Positions 1 through 5,164 of a stretch of DNA of 5,365 nt are shown one piece after another (the stretch's first letter is position 1; each line of letters starts with the position of its first letter). The DNA is taken from positions 1 to 5,365 of the forward strand of contig JAUROO010000078.1 in the NCBI GenBank assembly GCA_030829765.1, in the 5' to 3' direction. The stretch comes from Miltoncostaeales bacterium (GTDB lineage Bacteria > Actinomycetota > Thermoleophilia > Miltoncostaeales > Miltoncostaeaceae). The position numbers were made by a program, and so were the translations under genes. The notes below the pieces were generated by a model. The model ran no database searches. It saw only the letters and a list, made by a program, of their open reading frames with translations, and had not been told where the DNA came from.

Positions 1-1358
1 CATGCGACGGCGATGTGGCGCAGCAGCCAGGAATGCCCCCACGCCGGTCCGATGCCCACAGTGCCGCCGCCCCACGGGAGCGGCACCAGCGACAGCGCGA
101 CCGCCGCGAGCACCATCCACCTCCACGTGGCACCCGCCCAGCCCGAGGCGCCCTCCGCATCGAACGCGCCCTCCTCCCGGCTGCCCGCCATACGCGACCC
201 CATCACAACGGCAGCGATGACGAGGGCGAACATGAGGTAGTACGACGGGGAGATGGTGGACGCGGTCCCCGCGATGACCAGGGGGATGAAGAGCGCCACC
301 GACCGGGGCAGCGACGCGCGTGCGGCGAGGACGACCAGCAGGAAGGCCACCGCGGCGATGATCACCACGCCAAGCGGGTACATGACCGCCGATGTGGTGA
401 GCCAGGCCCCGAAGGCACTGATGGGTCCCGGTCCCTGGGCAAGCCAGTTGCCGACGATCACCGCCCCGCGGGCCATCGAGATGTTCGCGTTCGAGTCGAT
501 CCAGAGGCCCGCGACCCCCTGGAAGCCCGTGACGTTGGCCCACCACGCCGACAGGCCCGCGGTCAACCCGCCGGCCGTGAGCACGAACGACGGCACGGTG
601 ATGGCCACGAAGGCCACGACGGCCGCCAGCGCCTGCCGCCAGCGCCGCAGCGCGACGAGGGCGAGGGCCAGCAGGATGAACTGCGGGCGCACCAGCGCGG
701 CGGCGGTCACGAAGCCCGGTGCCATCCAGGGCGGGTCCTTCCCCGCGAAAAGCGCGAAGCCCAGCAGGAGGGGGATGACGAAGCCCGCGCTGTTGCCCCG
801 GTCCACCACCGCGATCACCGGCACGGCGGCGACGCCGATCACGATCAAGGGCACAACGAGGAACGGCGAGCGCCGCCACTGCCAGGCCAGCCACAGGGCA
901 GGCGCGGCAGCGGCCACCAGCAGCAGCGAGATGAAGAGGTAGAAGGTGCGCCCGGAGCCGAAGCCGGCGCCCAGCAGCAGGTCGGCCGCCACGTGGGGGA
1001 ACTGGCCCACCGGCGTGTACAGCGAGTTGTAGGCCAGCGACGGGTCGGCCAGGTACGGATGGGTGGAGGGGTCGAACCCCGGCAGGCCGAAGTCGTGCCG
1101 CGCCGTCAGCACCTGCCCCGTGTAGTCACCGAAGCAGTGCGCACCCAGGCCCGGGAACACGCCGGCCTCGCACCAGCCATCGCGTACCGGGTAGCTGAGC
1201 GCGCCTGCGACCTCGCTGCCGTTGTACTGCGAGGCCACCCACAGGGCGGGCAGGGCCACGACCAGGGCGGCGGACAGCAGCAGGAGCATCCGCGTGGCCC
1301 ATCGCACGCGGGGCGGGCGCGGGGTGTCCACGGCTCCGCGGGCGGGCTCATCGGGCAC
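1..1358 (-). CDS. Polytopic membrane glycosyltransferase, GT87/DUF2029-like (3' end outside window)
   Basis: The reverse strand reads open for 452 codons from GTG at 1358 to the left edge without a stop. Residues about 22-43, 137-160, 165-185, 190-206, 213-237, 241-261, 325-346, 353-366, 370-388 and 413-428 are hydrophobic, giving roughly nine or ten membrane segments. A long loop follows the first segment (about 44-136) and contains F-G-D-Y (76-79) and Y-N-S-L-Y-T-P (110-116). Such a loop with an acidic residue is where GT-C enzymes carry their catalytic Asp. Later come D-R-G-N (186-189) and V-R-P-Q followed by R-R-W-R (223-241), resembling the K-P-Q and R-R-W patterns of GT87/DUF2029. Members of that family move sugars from polyprenyl-phosphate donors on the outer membrane face; the acceptor here is unknown. 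An in-frame ATG at 1376 is an alternative start, just after a stop at 1380-1382. I prefer GTG 1358 because a -10-like box sits six bases before it. Gene identity is sure; the GT87 assignment is likely. Confidence 0.8.
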   Translation of the reverse strand, partial: MPDEPARGAVDTPRPPRVRWATRMLLLLSAALVVALPALWVASQYNGSEVAGALSYPVRDGWCEAGVFPGLGAHCFGDYTGQVLTARHDFGLPGFDPSTHPYLADPSLAYNSLYTPVGQFPHVAADLLLGAGFGSGRTFYLFISLLLVAAAAPALWLAWQWRRSPFLVVPLIVIGVAAVPVIAVVDRGNSAGFVIPLLLGFALFAGKDPPWMAPGFVTAAALVRPQFILLALALVALRRWRQALAAVVAFVAITVPSFVLTAGGLTAGLSAWWANVTGFQGVAGLWIDSNANISMARGAVIVGNWLAQGPGPISAFGAWLTTSAVMYPLGVVIIAAVAFLLVVLAARASLPRSVALFIPLVIAGTASTISPSYYLMFALVIAAVVMGSRMAGSREEGAFDAEGASGWAGATWRWMVLAAVALSLVPLPWGGGTVGIGPAWGHSWLLRHIAVA

Positions 1359-1364
1359 GGGCCG

Positions 1365-1370
1365 AGGGTA
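1365..1370 (-). promoter_or_regulatory. -10-like box TACCCT for the membrane protein gene
   Basis: On the reverse strand TACCCT is followed by six bases (CGGCCC) and then the GTG at 1358. This fits TAnnnT -10 elements of actinobacteria with transcription starting at the start codon itself, i.e. a leaderless mRNA. No convincing -35 hexamer is visible. The box lies inside the palindrome GGGTACCC (1366-1373). It would fall within the coding region if the alternative ATG at 1376 were used. Confidence 0.45.
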
Positions 1371-1416
1371 CCCCATCGTTCACCGGGCCCCGTGCCCTCG
1401 GGCGAGCCGGTATCGC

Positions 1417-1422
1417 TACCCT
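1417..1422 (+). promoter_or_regulatory. -10-like box TACCCT for the PfkB kinase gene
   Basis: TACCCT followed by six bases (CGCCAC) predicts a transcription start near G1429 and a leader of about 22 bases carrying a Shine-Dalgarno site. It overlaps an inverted repeat GGTA-TCGC-TACC (1409-1420), a possible operator. The element is nearly a mirror copy of the opposing box at 1365-1370. No clear -35 is seen. Confidence 0.45.
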
Positions 1423-1437
1423 CGCCACGTACCCGAC

Positions 1438-1444
1438 GGAAGGA
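1438..1444 (+). promoter_or_regulatory. Ribosome binding site setting the GTG start at 1451
   Basis: The purine-rich GGAAGGA stretch just before 1445 is a good Shine-Dalgarno match about six bases ahead of the GTG at 1451. It decides that start over later in-frame candidates. Confidence 0.7.
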
Positions 1445-1450
1445 ACACGC

Positions 1451-2455
1451 GTGACCCCACCCGCCTCGCCATCAGTGGACGTGCTCGCCCTGGGCAACGC
1501 GATCGTCGACGTGCTGAGCCACGTGGACGACGCCGTCATTGACGGCCTCCCCGTGAACAAGGGCGGCATGACGCTCATCGGCGCGGTGGAGGCGCAGGAG
1601 CTGTACGGAACGCTGGGTCCGGGCGTGGAGTGCTCGGGCGGGTCGGCGGCCAACACGGTGGTGGGTGCCGCCATGCTGGGCGTGCGCACCGCCTTCGTGG
1701 GGCGCGTGAGGGACGACCAGCTGGGCCAGGTGTTCACGCACGACATCCGGGCCGCCGGCGTGCAGTTCGACACCGCGCCCGCCACGGACGGGCCCGGGAC
1801 GGCCGCCTGCCTCGTGATGGTGACCCCCGATGCACACCGCACCATGTGCACGCATCTGGGCGCGTCCATCGAGCTGGGCCCCGACGACGTGGACGAGGCC
1901 CTGGTCCGCGGCTCCGCCGTGCTGTACCTGGAGGGCTATCTGTGGGACCCGCCGGGCGCGCGCGAGGCCATGCGCAGGGCCATCCGCATCGCCAAGGATG
2001 AGGGCCGCGCGGTGGCGCTGTCGCTGAGCGACCCGTTCGCCGTGGACCGCCATCGCGCCGACTTCCTGGACCTGGTGGACAACGACGTGGACATCCTGTT
2101 CGCCAACGAGCACGAGCTCACGTCGCTGTACGGGATCGACGACCTGGACACGGCGTTCAACGAGGTGATGCCACTGGTGAAGGTGGCCGCGTGCACGCGC
2201 GGCGAGCACGGTGCGGTGATCGTGGGCGACGGCGAGACGCATGTGATTCCCGCCGAGCCCGCCGTGCAGGTGGTGGACACCACGGGCGCAGGTGACCTGT
2301 TCGCCGCGGGATTCCTGGCGGGCTGGACGCAGGGCCGCAACCTTCATGACTGCGGGCGGATGGGGGCCGTGGCGGCCGCCGAGGTGATCAGCCACCTGGG
2401 CGCACGGCCCGAGGCCGACCTGCGCGCGCTGGTGACCGCGAAGGTGCCGGGATAG
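1451..2455 (+). CDS. PfkB-family carbohydrate kinase, adenosine-kinase-like
   Basis: This complete 334-residue protein has the usual length for the ribokinase/PfkB fold. L-G-N-A-I-V-D (14-20) is the N-terminal strand. C-S-G-G-S-A-A-N-T (61-69) is the glycine-rich substrate-binding signature. G-T-A-A-C (116-120), L-S-L-S-D-P-F (190-196) and A-N-E-H-E-L (218-223) follow the order seen in adenosine kinases. V-V-D-T-T-G-A-G-D (274-282) is the second PfkB signature, with D282 the expected catalytic base and the G-A-G turn the anion hole. The family transfers phosphate from ATP to a sugar or nucleoside hydroxyl. The G-T-x-A and L-S-x-S-x-P-F segments resemble adenosine kinase more than ribokinase or fructokinase, so purine-nucleoside salvage is the best guess, but substrate cannot be settled from motifs. 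It is cytoplasmic, with no signal peptide. It is divergent from the membrane protein gene and is followed by a 96-base gap with a separate promoter, so probably monocistronic. Confidence 0.93.
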   Translation: MTPPASPSVDVLALGNAIVDVLSHVDDAVIDGLPVNKGGMTLIGAVEAQELYGTLGPGVECSGGSAANTVVGAAMLGVRTAFVGRVRDDQLGQVFTHDIRAAGVQFDTAPATDGPGTAACLVMVTPDAHRTMCTHLGASIELGPDDVDEALVRGSAVLYLEGYLWDPPGAREAMRRAIRIAKDEGRAVALSLSDPFAVDRHRADFLDLVDNDVDILFANEHELTSLYGIDDLDTAFNEVMPLVKVAACTRGEHGAVIVGDGETHVIPAEPAVQVVDTTGAGDLFAAGFLAGWTQGRNLHDCGRMGAVAAAEVISHLGARPEADLRALVTAKVPG

Positions 2456-2508
2456 GCAGGACCGCCCGCCCTGGCGCGGAACCCTGCTCCACGTGGGACG
2501 TTCCCCGC

Positions 2509-2514
2509 TAGTCT
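2509..2514 (+). promoter_or_regulatory. -10-like box TAGTCT for the malic-enzyme homologue
   Basis: TAGTCT followed by six bases (CCCGCG) predicts a start near G2521 and a 31-base leader with a Shine-Dalgarno site. Just upstream, around the -35 position, is the palindrome CCACGTGG (2489-2496). It is nested almost concentrically between GGAAC (2478-2482) and GTTCC (2500-2504) and is a possible operator. Confidence 0.45.
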
Positions 2515-2539
2515 CCCGCGGCCTTTTCCTTCAGTCCCC

Positions 2540-2543
2540 GGAG
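2540..2543 (+). promoter_or_regulatory. Ribosome binding site GGAG for ATG 2552
   Basis: GGAG lies eight bases before the ATG at 2552, normal Shine-Dalgarno spacing, and supports the start that gives a complete ACT domain. Confidence 0.65.
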
Positions 2544-2551
2544 TTCCCGTA

Positions 2552-3874
2552 ATGCCGTCCAACGCCAGTGTGATCGTCCGCGCCGAGTTCCCGGTGGGCA
2601 CGGACGTACTGAGCAGCGCCATGACCGCCCTCACCATGGCCGGTGGCGAGGTGGGCGGCATGGACACCGTGCGCTCCACCCGCGAGACCATCACGCGCGA
2701 CGTGGTGGTGCACGGCACCGACGATGCCCACTGCGAGGAGATCGTCCGCACACTGCAGGGCATCAGCGGCATCGAGGTGCTGGACGTCACCAACGGGATC
2801 TTCCGCGCGCACGAGGGCGGCATGCTCACCATGCGCACCCGGGCACCCGTGCGAAGCCGCGACGACCTGTCGATGGCATACACGCCGGGCGTGGCCCGCG
2901 TGTGCATGGCCATCCACGACGACCCCGAGCGCGCGTGGGACCTCACCATCAAGGGCAACAGCGTGATGGTGGTGAGCGACGGATCCGCCCTGGTGGGACA
3001 GGGCGACCTGGGGCCGCTGGCATCGCTGCCCGTGCTGGAGGGCCTGTCGCTGTTCATGCGTGAACTCGCGGACGTGGACGCCTTCCCGATGCCCGTGGAC
3101 CTGGACGACCCCGCGGCCATCGCGGACGTGGTCACGAAGATCTCGTCGGTGTTCGCCGGGGTGCACCTGGCCGACATCGCCGCGCCTGCCTGCTTCGCCG
3201 TGGAGGCCGCGCTGAAGGATGCGCTGGGCATCCCCGTGCTGCACGGTGACGCCGAGGGCACCGCAGCCGCGCTGCTGGCCGGCGTGCTGAACGGCCTGCA
3301 GGTGACCGGCCGCATCATCGAGGACACCACCATGTGCGTGGCGGGCTCCGGCCCCGGTGCCACCGCGTTCCGGCGCATCGCCGATGCCGCCGGCGCCCTG
3401 GAGGTGCGCGCCGCGGAGAGCGGCGACGCGATGCACGACCTGGTGAAGGGCGCAGACGTGTACGTGGGCGTGTCGTCCCCGGGATCGCTGGACCGCGACG
3501 ACATCTCCGCCATGGCCGCGGAGCCCATCGTGTTCGCGCTGGGCATGCCCAACCCCGATCTGGACCCCGGCGACGCCGAGCACGTGGCGGTGTTCGGCAC
3601 CGGCCGTCCGGACCTGCCCAATCAGGTGAACAGCACCCTCGCCTTCCCCGGCATGTGGCGCGGCCTGCTGGACGTGCGGGCATCGGCGTTGACCGACCAG
3701 GCCGTGATGGCCGCAGCCTGCGCGATCGCCAATGTGGTGGCCGAGGAGGGCGCCGTGGCCGCCGACTACGTGGTGCCCTCGGTGTTCAACCGCAAGCTCG
3801 TTCCCGCCGTGGCGGCCGCGGTGGCGGACGCAAGCCAGCGTGCCGGCGTGGCGCGCATCGCGCCCGCCGAATAG
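2552..3874 (+). CDS. ACT-domain malic-enzyme homologue with degenerate active site
   Basis: The 440-residue protein has an ACT-type regulatory domain at about 5-82 followed by a malic-enzyme fold. Family signatures are plain: A-Y-T-P-G-V-A (109-115, with the catalytic Tyr Y110), V-V-S-D-G-S-A (140-146), V-D-A-F-P (175-179), the G-S-G-P-G-A dinucleotide turn (265-270), G-A-D-V-Y-V-G-V-S (300-308), T-G-R-P-D-L-P-N-Q-V-N (350-360) and L-A-F-P-G (363-367). Normal malic enzymes oxidatively decarboxylate malate to pyruvate with NAD(P). Here the catalytic Lys of E-G-K-A is Leu (L165). The metal-ligand pair E-D is A207-D208. P-R-C-F-E is P-A-C-F-A (212-216). H-D-D-Q-H-G-T is H-G-D-A-E-G-T (231-237). 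The malate Asn of A-N-P is Met (M332), and the second Asn of N-N is Ser (S361). The stretch after the second Rossmann strand (about 283-297) looks some 25-35 residues shorter than usual. The frame is intact and codon use matches the neighbours, so it is not a decayed pseudogene. A regulatory pseudoenzyme or an altered reaction is inferred. Comparisons are from memory of the family. Confidence 0.88.
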   Translation: MPSNASVIVRAEFPVGTDVLSSAMTALTMAGGEVGGMDTVRSTRETITRDVVVHGTDDAHCEEIVRTLQGISGIEVLDVTNGIFRAHEGGMLTMRTRAPVRSRDDLSMAYTPGVARVCMAIHDDPERAWDLTIKGNSVMVVSDGSALVGQGDLGPLASLPVLEGLSLFMRELADVDAFPMPVDLDDPAAIADVVTKISSVFAGVHLADIAAPACFAVEAALKDALGIPVLHGDAEGTAAALLAGVLNGLQVTGRIIEDTTMCVAGSGPGATAFRRIADAAGALEVRAAESGDAMHDLVKGADVYVGVSSPGSLDRDDISAMAAEPIVFALGMPNPDLDPGDAEHVAVFGTGRPDLPNQVNSTLAFPGMWRGLLDVRASALTDQAVMAAACAIANVVAEEGAVAADYVVPSVFNRKLVPAVAAAVADASQRAGVARIAPAE

Positions 3875-3882
3875 CGCTCTGC

Positions 3883-3888
3883 CAGACT
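3883..3888 (+). promoter_or_regulatory. Possible -10-like box CAGACT before the lipoprotein cluster
   Basis: CAGACT, one base off TAGACT, is followed by six bases (GGCGGC) and then the GTG at 3895. This is the same spacing as the box before GTG 1358. No proper Shine-Dalgarno site precedes this GTG, which favours a leaderless transcript for the cluster. The gap to the upstream stop is only 20 bases, so readthrough from the malic-enzyme homologue is also possible. Confidence 0.35.
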
Positions 3889-3894
3889 GGCGGC

Positions 3895-4296
3895 GTGAGC
3901 CGCGCCCGCCGCACAGCCGCCGTGGTGCTCGCATGCGCGGGCATCGCCACCGCCTCGGTGGCCGCCGCGGGGTGCGGTGGGGCGGATGGCACCCCGGCAT
4001 CCACCCGCGCAGACGGCGCGCCGCTGTACGACCCCGATCACAACGTGGTGAACCTGCCGCCGGGTTCGCGGTTCGCCATCCAGATGCCCGAGCCCGGCGA
4101 GGGCCGCGAGTGGCAGCTGCACTCCGAACAGGAGATCGGCGGACTGTCGCTGAAAGGCATGGAGAATCCGTCCGGGGGCGGGATCTGGGCCTTCGAGACA
4201 ACCGAACCCGGTGGTGGCGTGCTTCAGTTCAGGCTCGCGTCCACGGGAACCGAGGACTTCATCGAGTCCGTTGACTACGAGGTGAACATCACATGA
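3895..4296 (+). CDS. Lipoprotein 1: divergent chagasin/I42-like small secreted protein
   Basis: This 133-residue protein starts at GTG 3895; the same frame is open further upstream but that part is antisense-style noise inside the previous gene. Arginines at 3, 5 and 6, a hydrophobic stretch (8-25) and A-A-G-C with C27 form a lipoprotein signal peptide, so the mature protein should be lipid-anchored outside the cytoplasmic membrane. After a flexible linker (28-50) the domain V-N-L-P-P-G-S-R-F-A-I (52-62), G-E-G-R-E-W (68-73), G-G-G-I-W-A-F (94-100) and G-G-G-V-L-Q-F-R-L (106-114) follows the strand and loop order of the chagasin-type protein encoded next door. It lacks the G-Y-x-W form of the key inhibitory loop, having G-R-E-W. 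It is probably a diverged tandem paralogue; inhibition of cysteine proteases is inferred only weakly. The stop overlaps the next start by four bases (ATGA), implying coupled translation. Confidence 0.85.
   Translation: MSRARRTAAVVLACAGIATASVAAAGCGGADGTPASTRADGAPLYDPDHNVVNLPPGSRFAIQMPEPGEGREWQLHSEQEIGGLSLKGMENPSGGGIWAFETTEPGGGVLQFRLASTGTEDFIESVDYEVNIT
4279..4284 (+). promoter_or_regulatory. Ribosome binding site GAGGTG for ATG 4293
   Basis: GAGGTG lies inside the end of lipoprotein gene 1, eight bases before the overlapping ATG at 4293. The coupled second gene therefore has its own strong initiation site. Confidence 0.65.
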
Positions 4297-4733
4297 AGAC
4301 CCCCCGCATCGCCGCGATCGGCGCGGCTGCACTGATGCTGACGGCGGGAGGCCTGGTGGCCGCCGGCTGCGGCGGCGAGCAGGTGAACACCGCGGCCAGC
4401 ACGGCACCCGACGGCATGGAGACTTTCACCTCGGGCGATACCGAGGTGAACGTGAAGCTGGGTGCCAAGTTCGTCATCTCCCTGCCCGAGACCGCCGGCA
4501 CCGGCTACCAGTGGCAGCCCGCAGGCGGAAGCGCCGCCGGCGTGCAGGTGGAGCTGTTCGACGACGCCTTCGTGCCCGACAACCCCGACGCGGTCGGCTC
4601 ATCGGGCGTGCGCAACTTCACATACGACACCGCCAGGACCGGGTCGGGCACCTTGGCGTTCGAGCTGCTGCCGCCGGGCAGCAGCACCCCCGATAACACC
4701 GAGACCTTCAACGTGACGGTGGCGGAGGGATAG
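4293..4733 (+). CDS. Lipoprotein 2: chagasin-family (I42) protease-inhibitor-like protein
   Basis: This 146-residue protein has K2 and R5, a hydrophobic stretch (7-24) and A-A-G-C with C26, a lipoprotein signal peptide. The mature domain (about 50-144) matches the chagasin/I42 layout. V-K-L-G-A-K-F-V-I-S-L (54-64) leads into E-T-A-G-T-G-Y-Q-W (66-74), the counterpart of the N-P-T-T-G-Y-x-W loop that enters the active site of papain-type proteases. Next come V-G-S-S-G-V-R-N-F (101-109), the position of the glycine-rich second loop, and G-S-G-T-L-A-F-E-L (117-125), then L-P-P-G-S-S (126-131) where classical members have R-P-W. It ends with T-F-N-V-T-V (138-143). Chagasins block C1 cysteine proteases with three loops; one is well kept, one fair and one lost. 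Inhibition is likely but target and strength are unknown. Location: outer face of the membrane. It is coupled to lipoprotein 1 upstream and abuts lipoprotein 3 downstream. Confidence 0.9.
   Translation: MKTPRIAAIGAAALMLTAGGLVAAGCGGEQVNTAASTAPDGMETFTSGDTEVNVKLGAKFVISLPETAGTGYQWQPAGGSAAGVQVELFDDAFVPDNPDAVGSSGVRNFTYDTARTGSGTLAFELLPPGSSTPDNTETFNVTVAEG
4724..4729 (+). promoter_or_regulatory. Ribosome binding site GGAGGG for GTG 4734
   Basis: GGAGGG ends five to six bases before the GTG at 4734, which directly follows the TAG of lipoprotein 2. This fixes the start of lipoprotein 3 and indicates tight co-translation. Confidence 0.7.
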
Positions 4734-5156
4734 GTGCGCTGCCTGGCCGCCACGCTGGCCGTGCTGGCGCTGGGAGCGGCGGGCCTGGTGGCGCAGGGCT
4801 GCGGTGAGGACGCCGGCACGGCGGGGGGGCCCGCCACCGGCAACCTGCAGATCACCTACATCCCCGATCAGGGCGTGACACCGCGGGTGGCGGTGCTCGC
4901 GTGCCCGGGCGTGAATACCGAGGACGCTGCGGCGTGCGAGCAACTGGAGTCGCTGAGCGCCGCGTTCGACCCGGTGCCCGCCGACCGGGTGTGCACCGAT
5001 ATCTACGGCGGGCCCGAGCAGATGACCCTGGTCGGCACATGGGCCGGGGAAGCGGTGGACACCACCCTCACGCGCACCAATGGCTGCGAGAGCGACCGGT
5101 ACGAATCGCTGGCGCCCGTGCTGCTGCCGCTGGTGGGCGGTCCCGGGGGCGGCTAG
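4734..5156 (+). CDS. Lipoprotein 3: subtilisin-inhibitor-like (SSI/I16) protein
   Basis: This 140-residue protein has a short signal peptide (R2, hydrophobic 4-20) ending V-A-Q-G-C with C23, so it is a predicted lipoprotein, though Q at -2 is atypical. The mature part follows Streptomyces subtilisin inhibitor: R-V-A-V-L-A-C-P (51-58), A-A-A-C-E-Q-L (66-71), F-D-P-V-P-A-D-R-V-C-T (79-88), G-T-W-A-G-E-A-V (101-108) and T-R-T-N-G-C-E (113-119). The four cysteines after C23 (C57, C68, C87, C118) match the two SSI disulfides in order, 1-2 and 3-4. SSI proteins bind serine proteases such as subtilisin, with the P1 residue two after the third cysteine. Here that residue is D89 where Met, Lys or Arg is usual, and the next strand seems to carry one extra residue (G92-G93). 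Normal SSI is secreted free; lipid anchoring is unusual. SSI fold is likely, inhibitory activity uncertain. It starts on the base after the previous stop. Confidence 0.87.
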   Translation: MRCLAATLAVLALGAAGLVAQGCGEDAGTAGGPATGNLQITYIPDQGVTPRVAVLACPGVNTEDAAACEQLESLSAAFDPVPADRVCTDIYGGPEQMTLVGTWAGEAVDTTLTRTNGCESDRYESLAPVLLPLVGGPGGG

Positions 5157-5164
5157 GCCCACTG

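Noticed and set aside
15..1454. Long plus-strand open frame of 479 codons
   Set aside because: Its product is rich in H, R, G and Q with no fold-like pattern. The opposite strand encodes a clear multi-pass membrane protein, so this is an antisense shadow of GC-rich DNA.
1472..2395. Minus-strand open frame of 307 codons
   Set aside because: Antisense to the PfkB kinase, whose signatures are unambiguous; the product is H/G/V-rich noise.
2456..2551. Intrinsic terminator after the kinase gene
   Set aside because: The GGAAC/GTTCC pairing is short with a wide loop, and no T tract follows directly; CCTTTTCC near 2522 is separated from it.
2344..3621. Minus-strand open frame of 425 codons
   Set aside because: A second antisense frame over the malic-enzyme homologue, with low-complexity S/T/A/R composition and no ribosome site seen.
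2552..3874. Frameshifted or decaying malic-enzyme pseudogene
   Set aside because: The frame is unbroken, conserved blocks run from start to end, and start and ribosome site are normal. The substitutions are point replacements within intact motifs.
3881..3891. Short inverted repeat GCCAG-A-CTGGC as a terminator
   Set aside because: The stem is five bases with a one-base loop and no T run follows. It more likely reflects the -10-like box.
3334..3894. Upstream extension of the lipoprotein 1 frame
   Set aside because: The frame is open back to 3334 but overlaps the malic-enzyme homologue out of frame and reads as arginine-rich noise. The signal peptide begins only at GTG 3895.
2531..4201. Minus-strand open frame of 556 codons
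   Set aside because: It lies antisense to the malic-enzyme homologue and lipoprotein 1, is rich in H, G, R and A, and has no recognisable motif.
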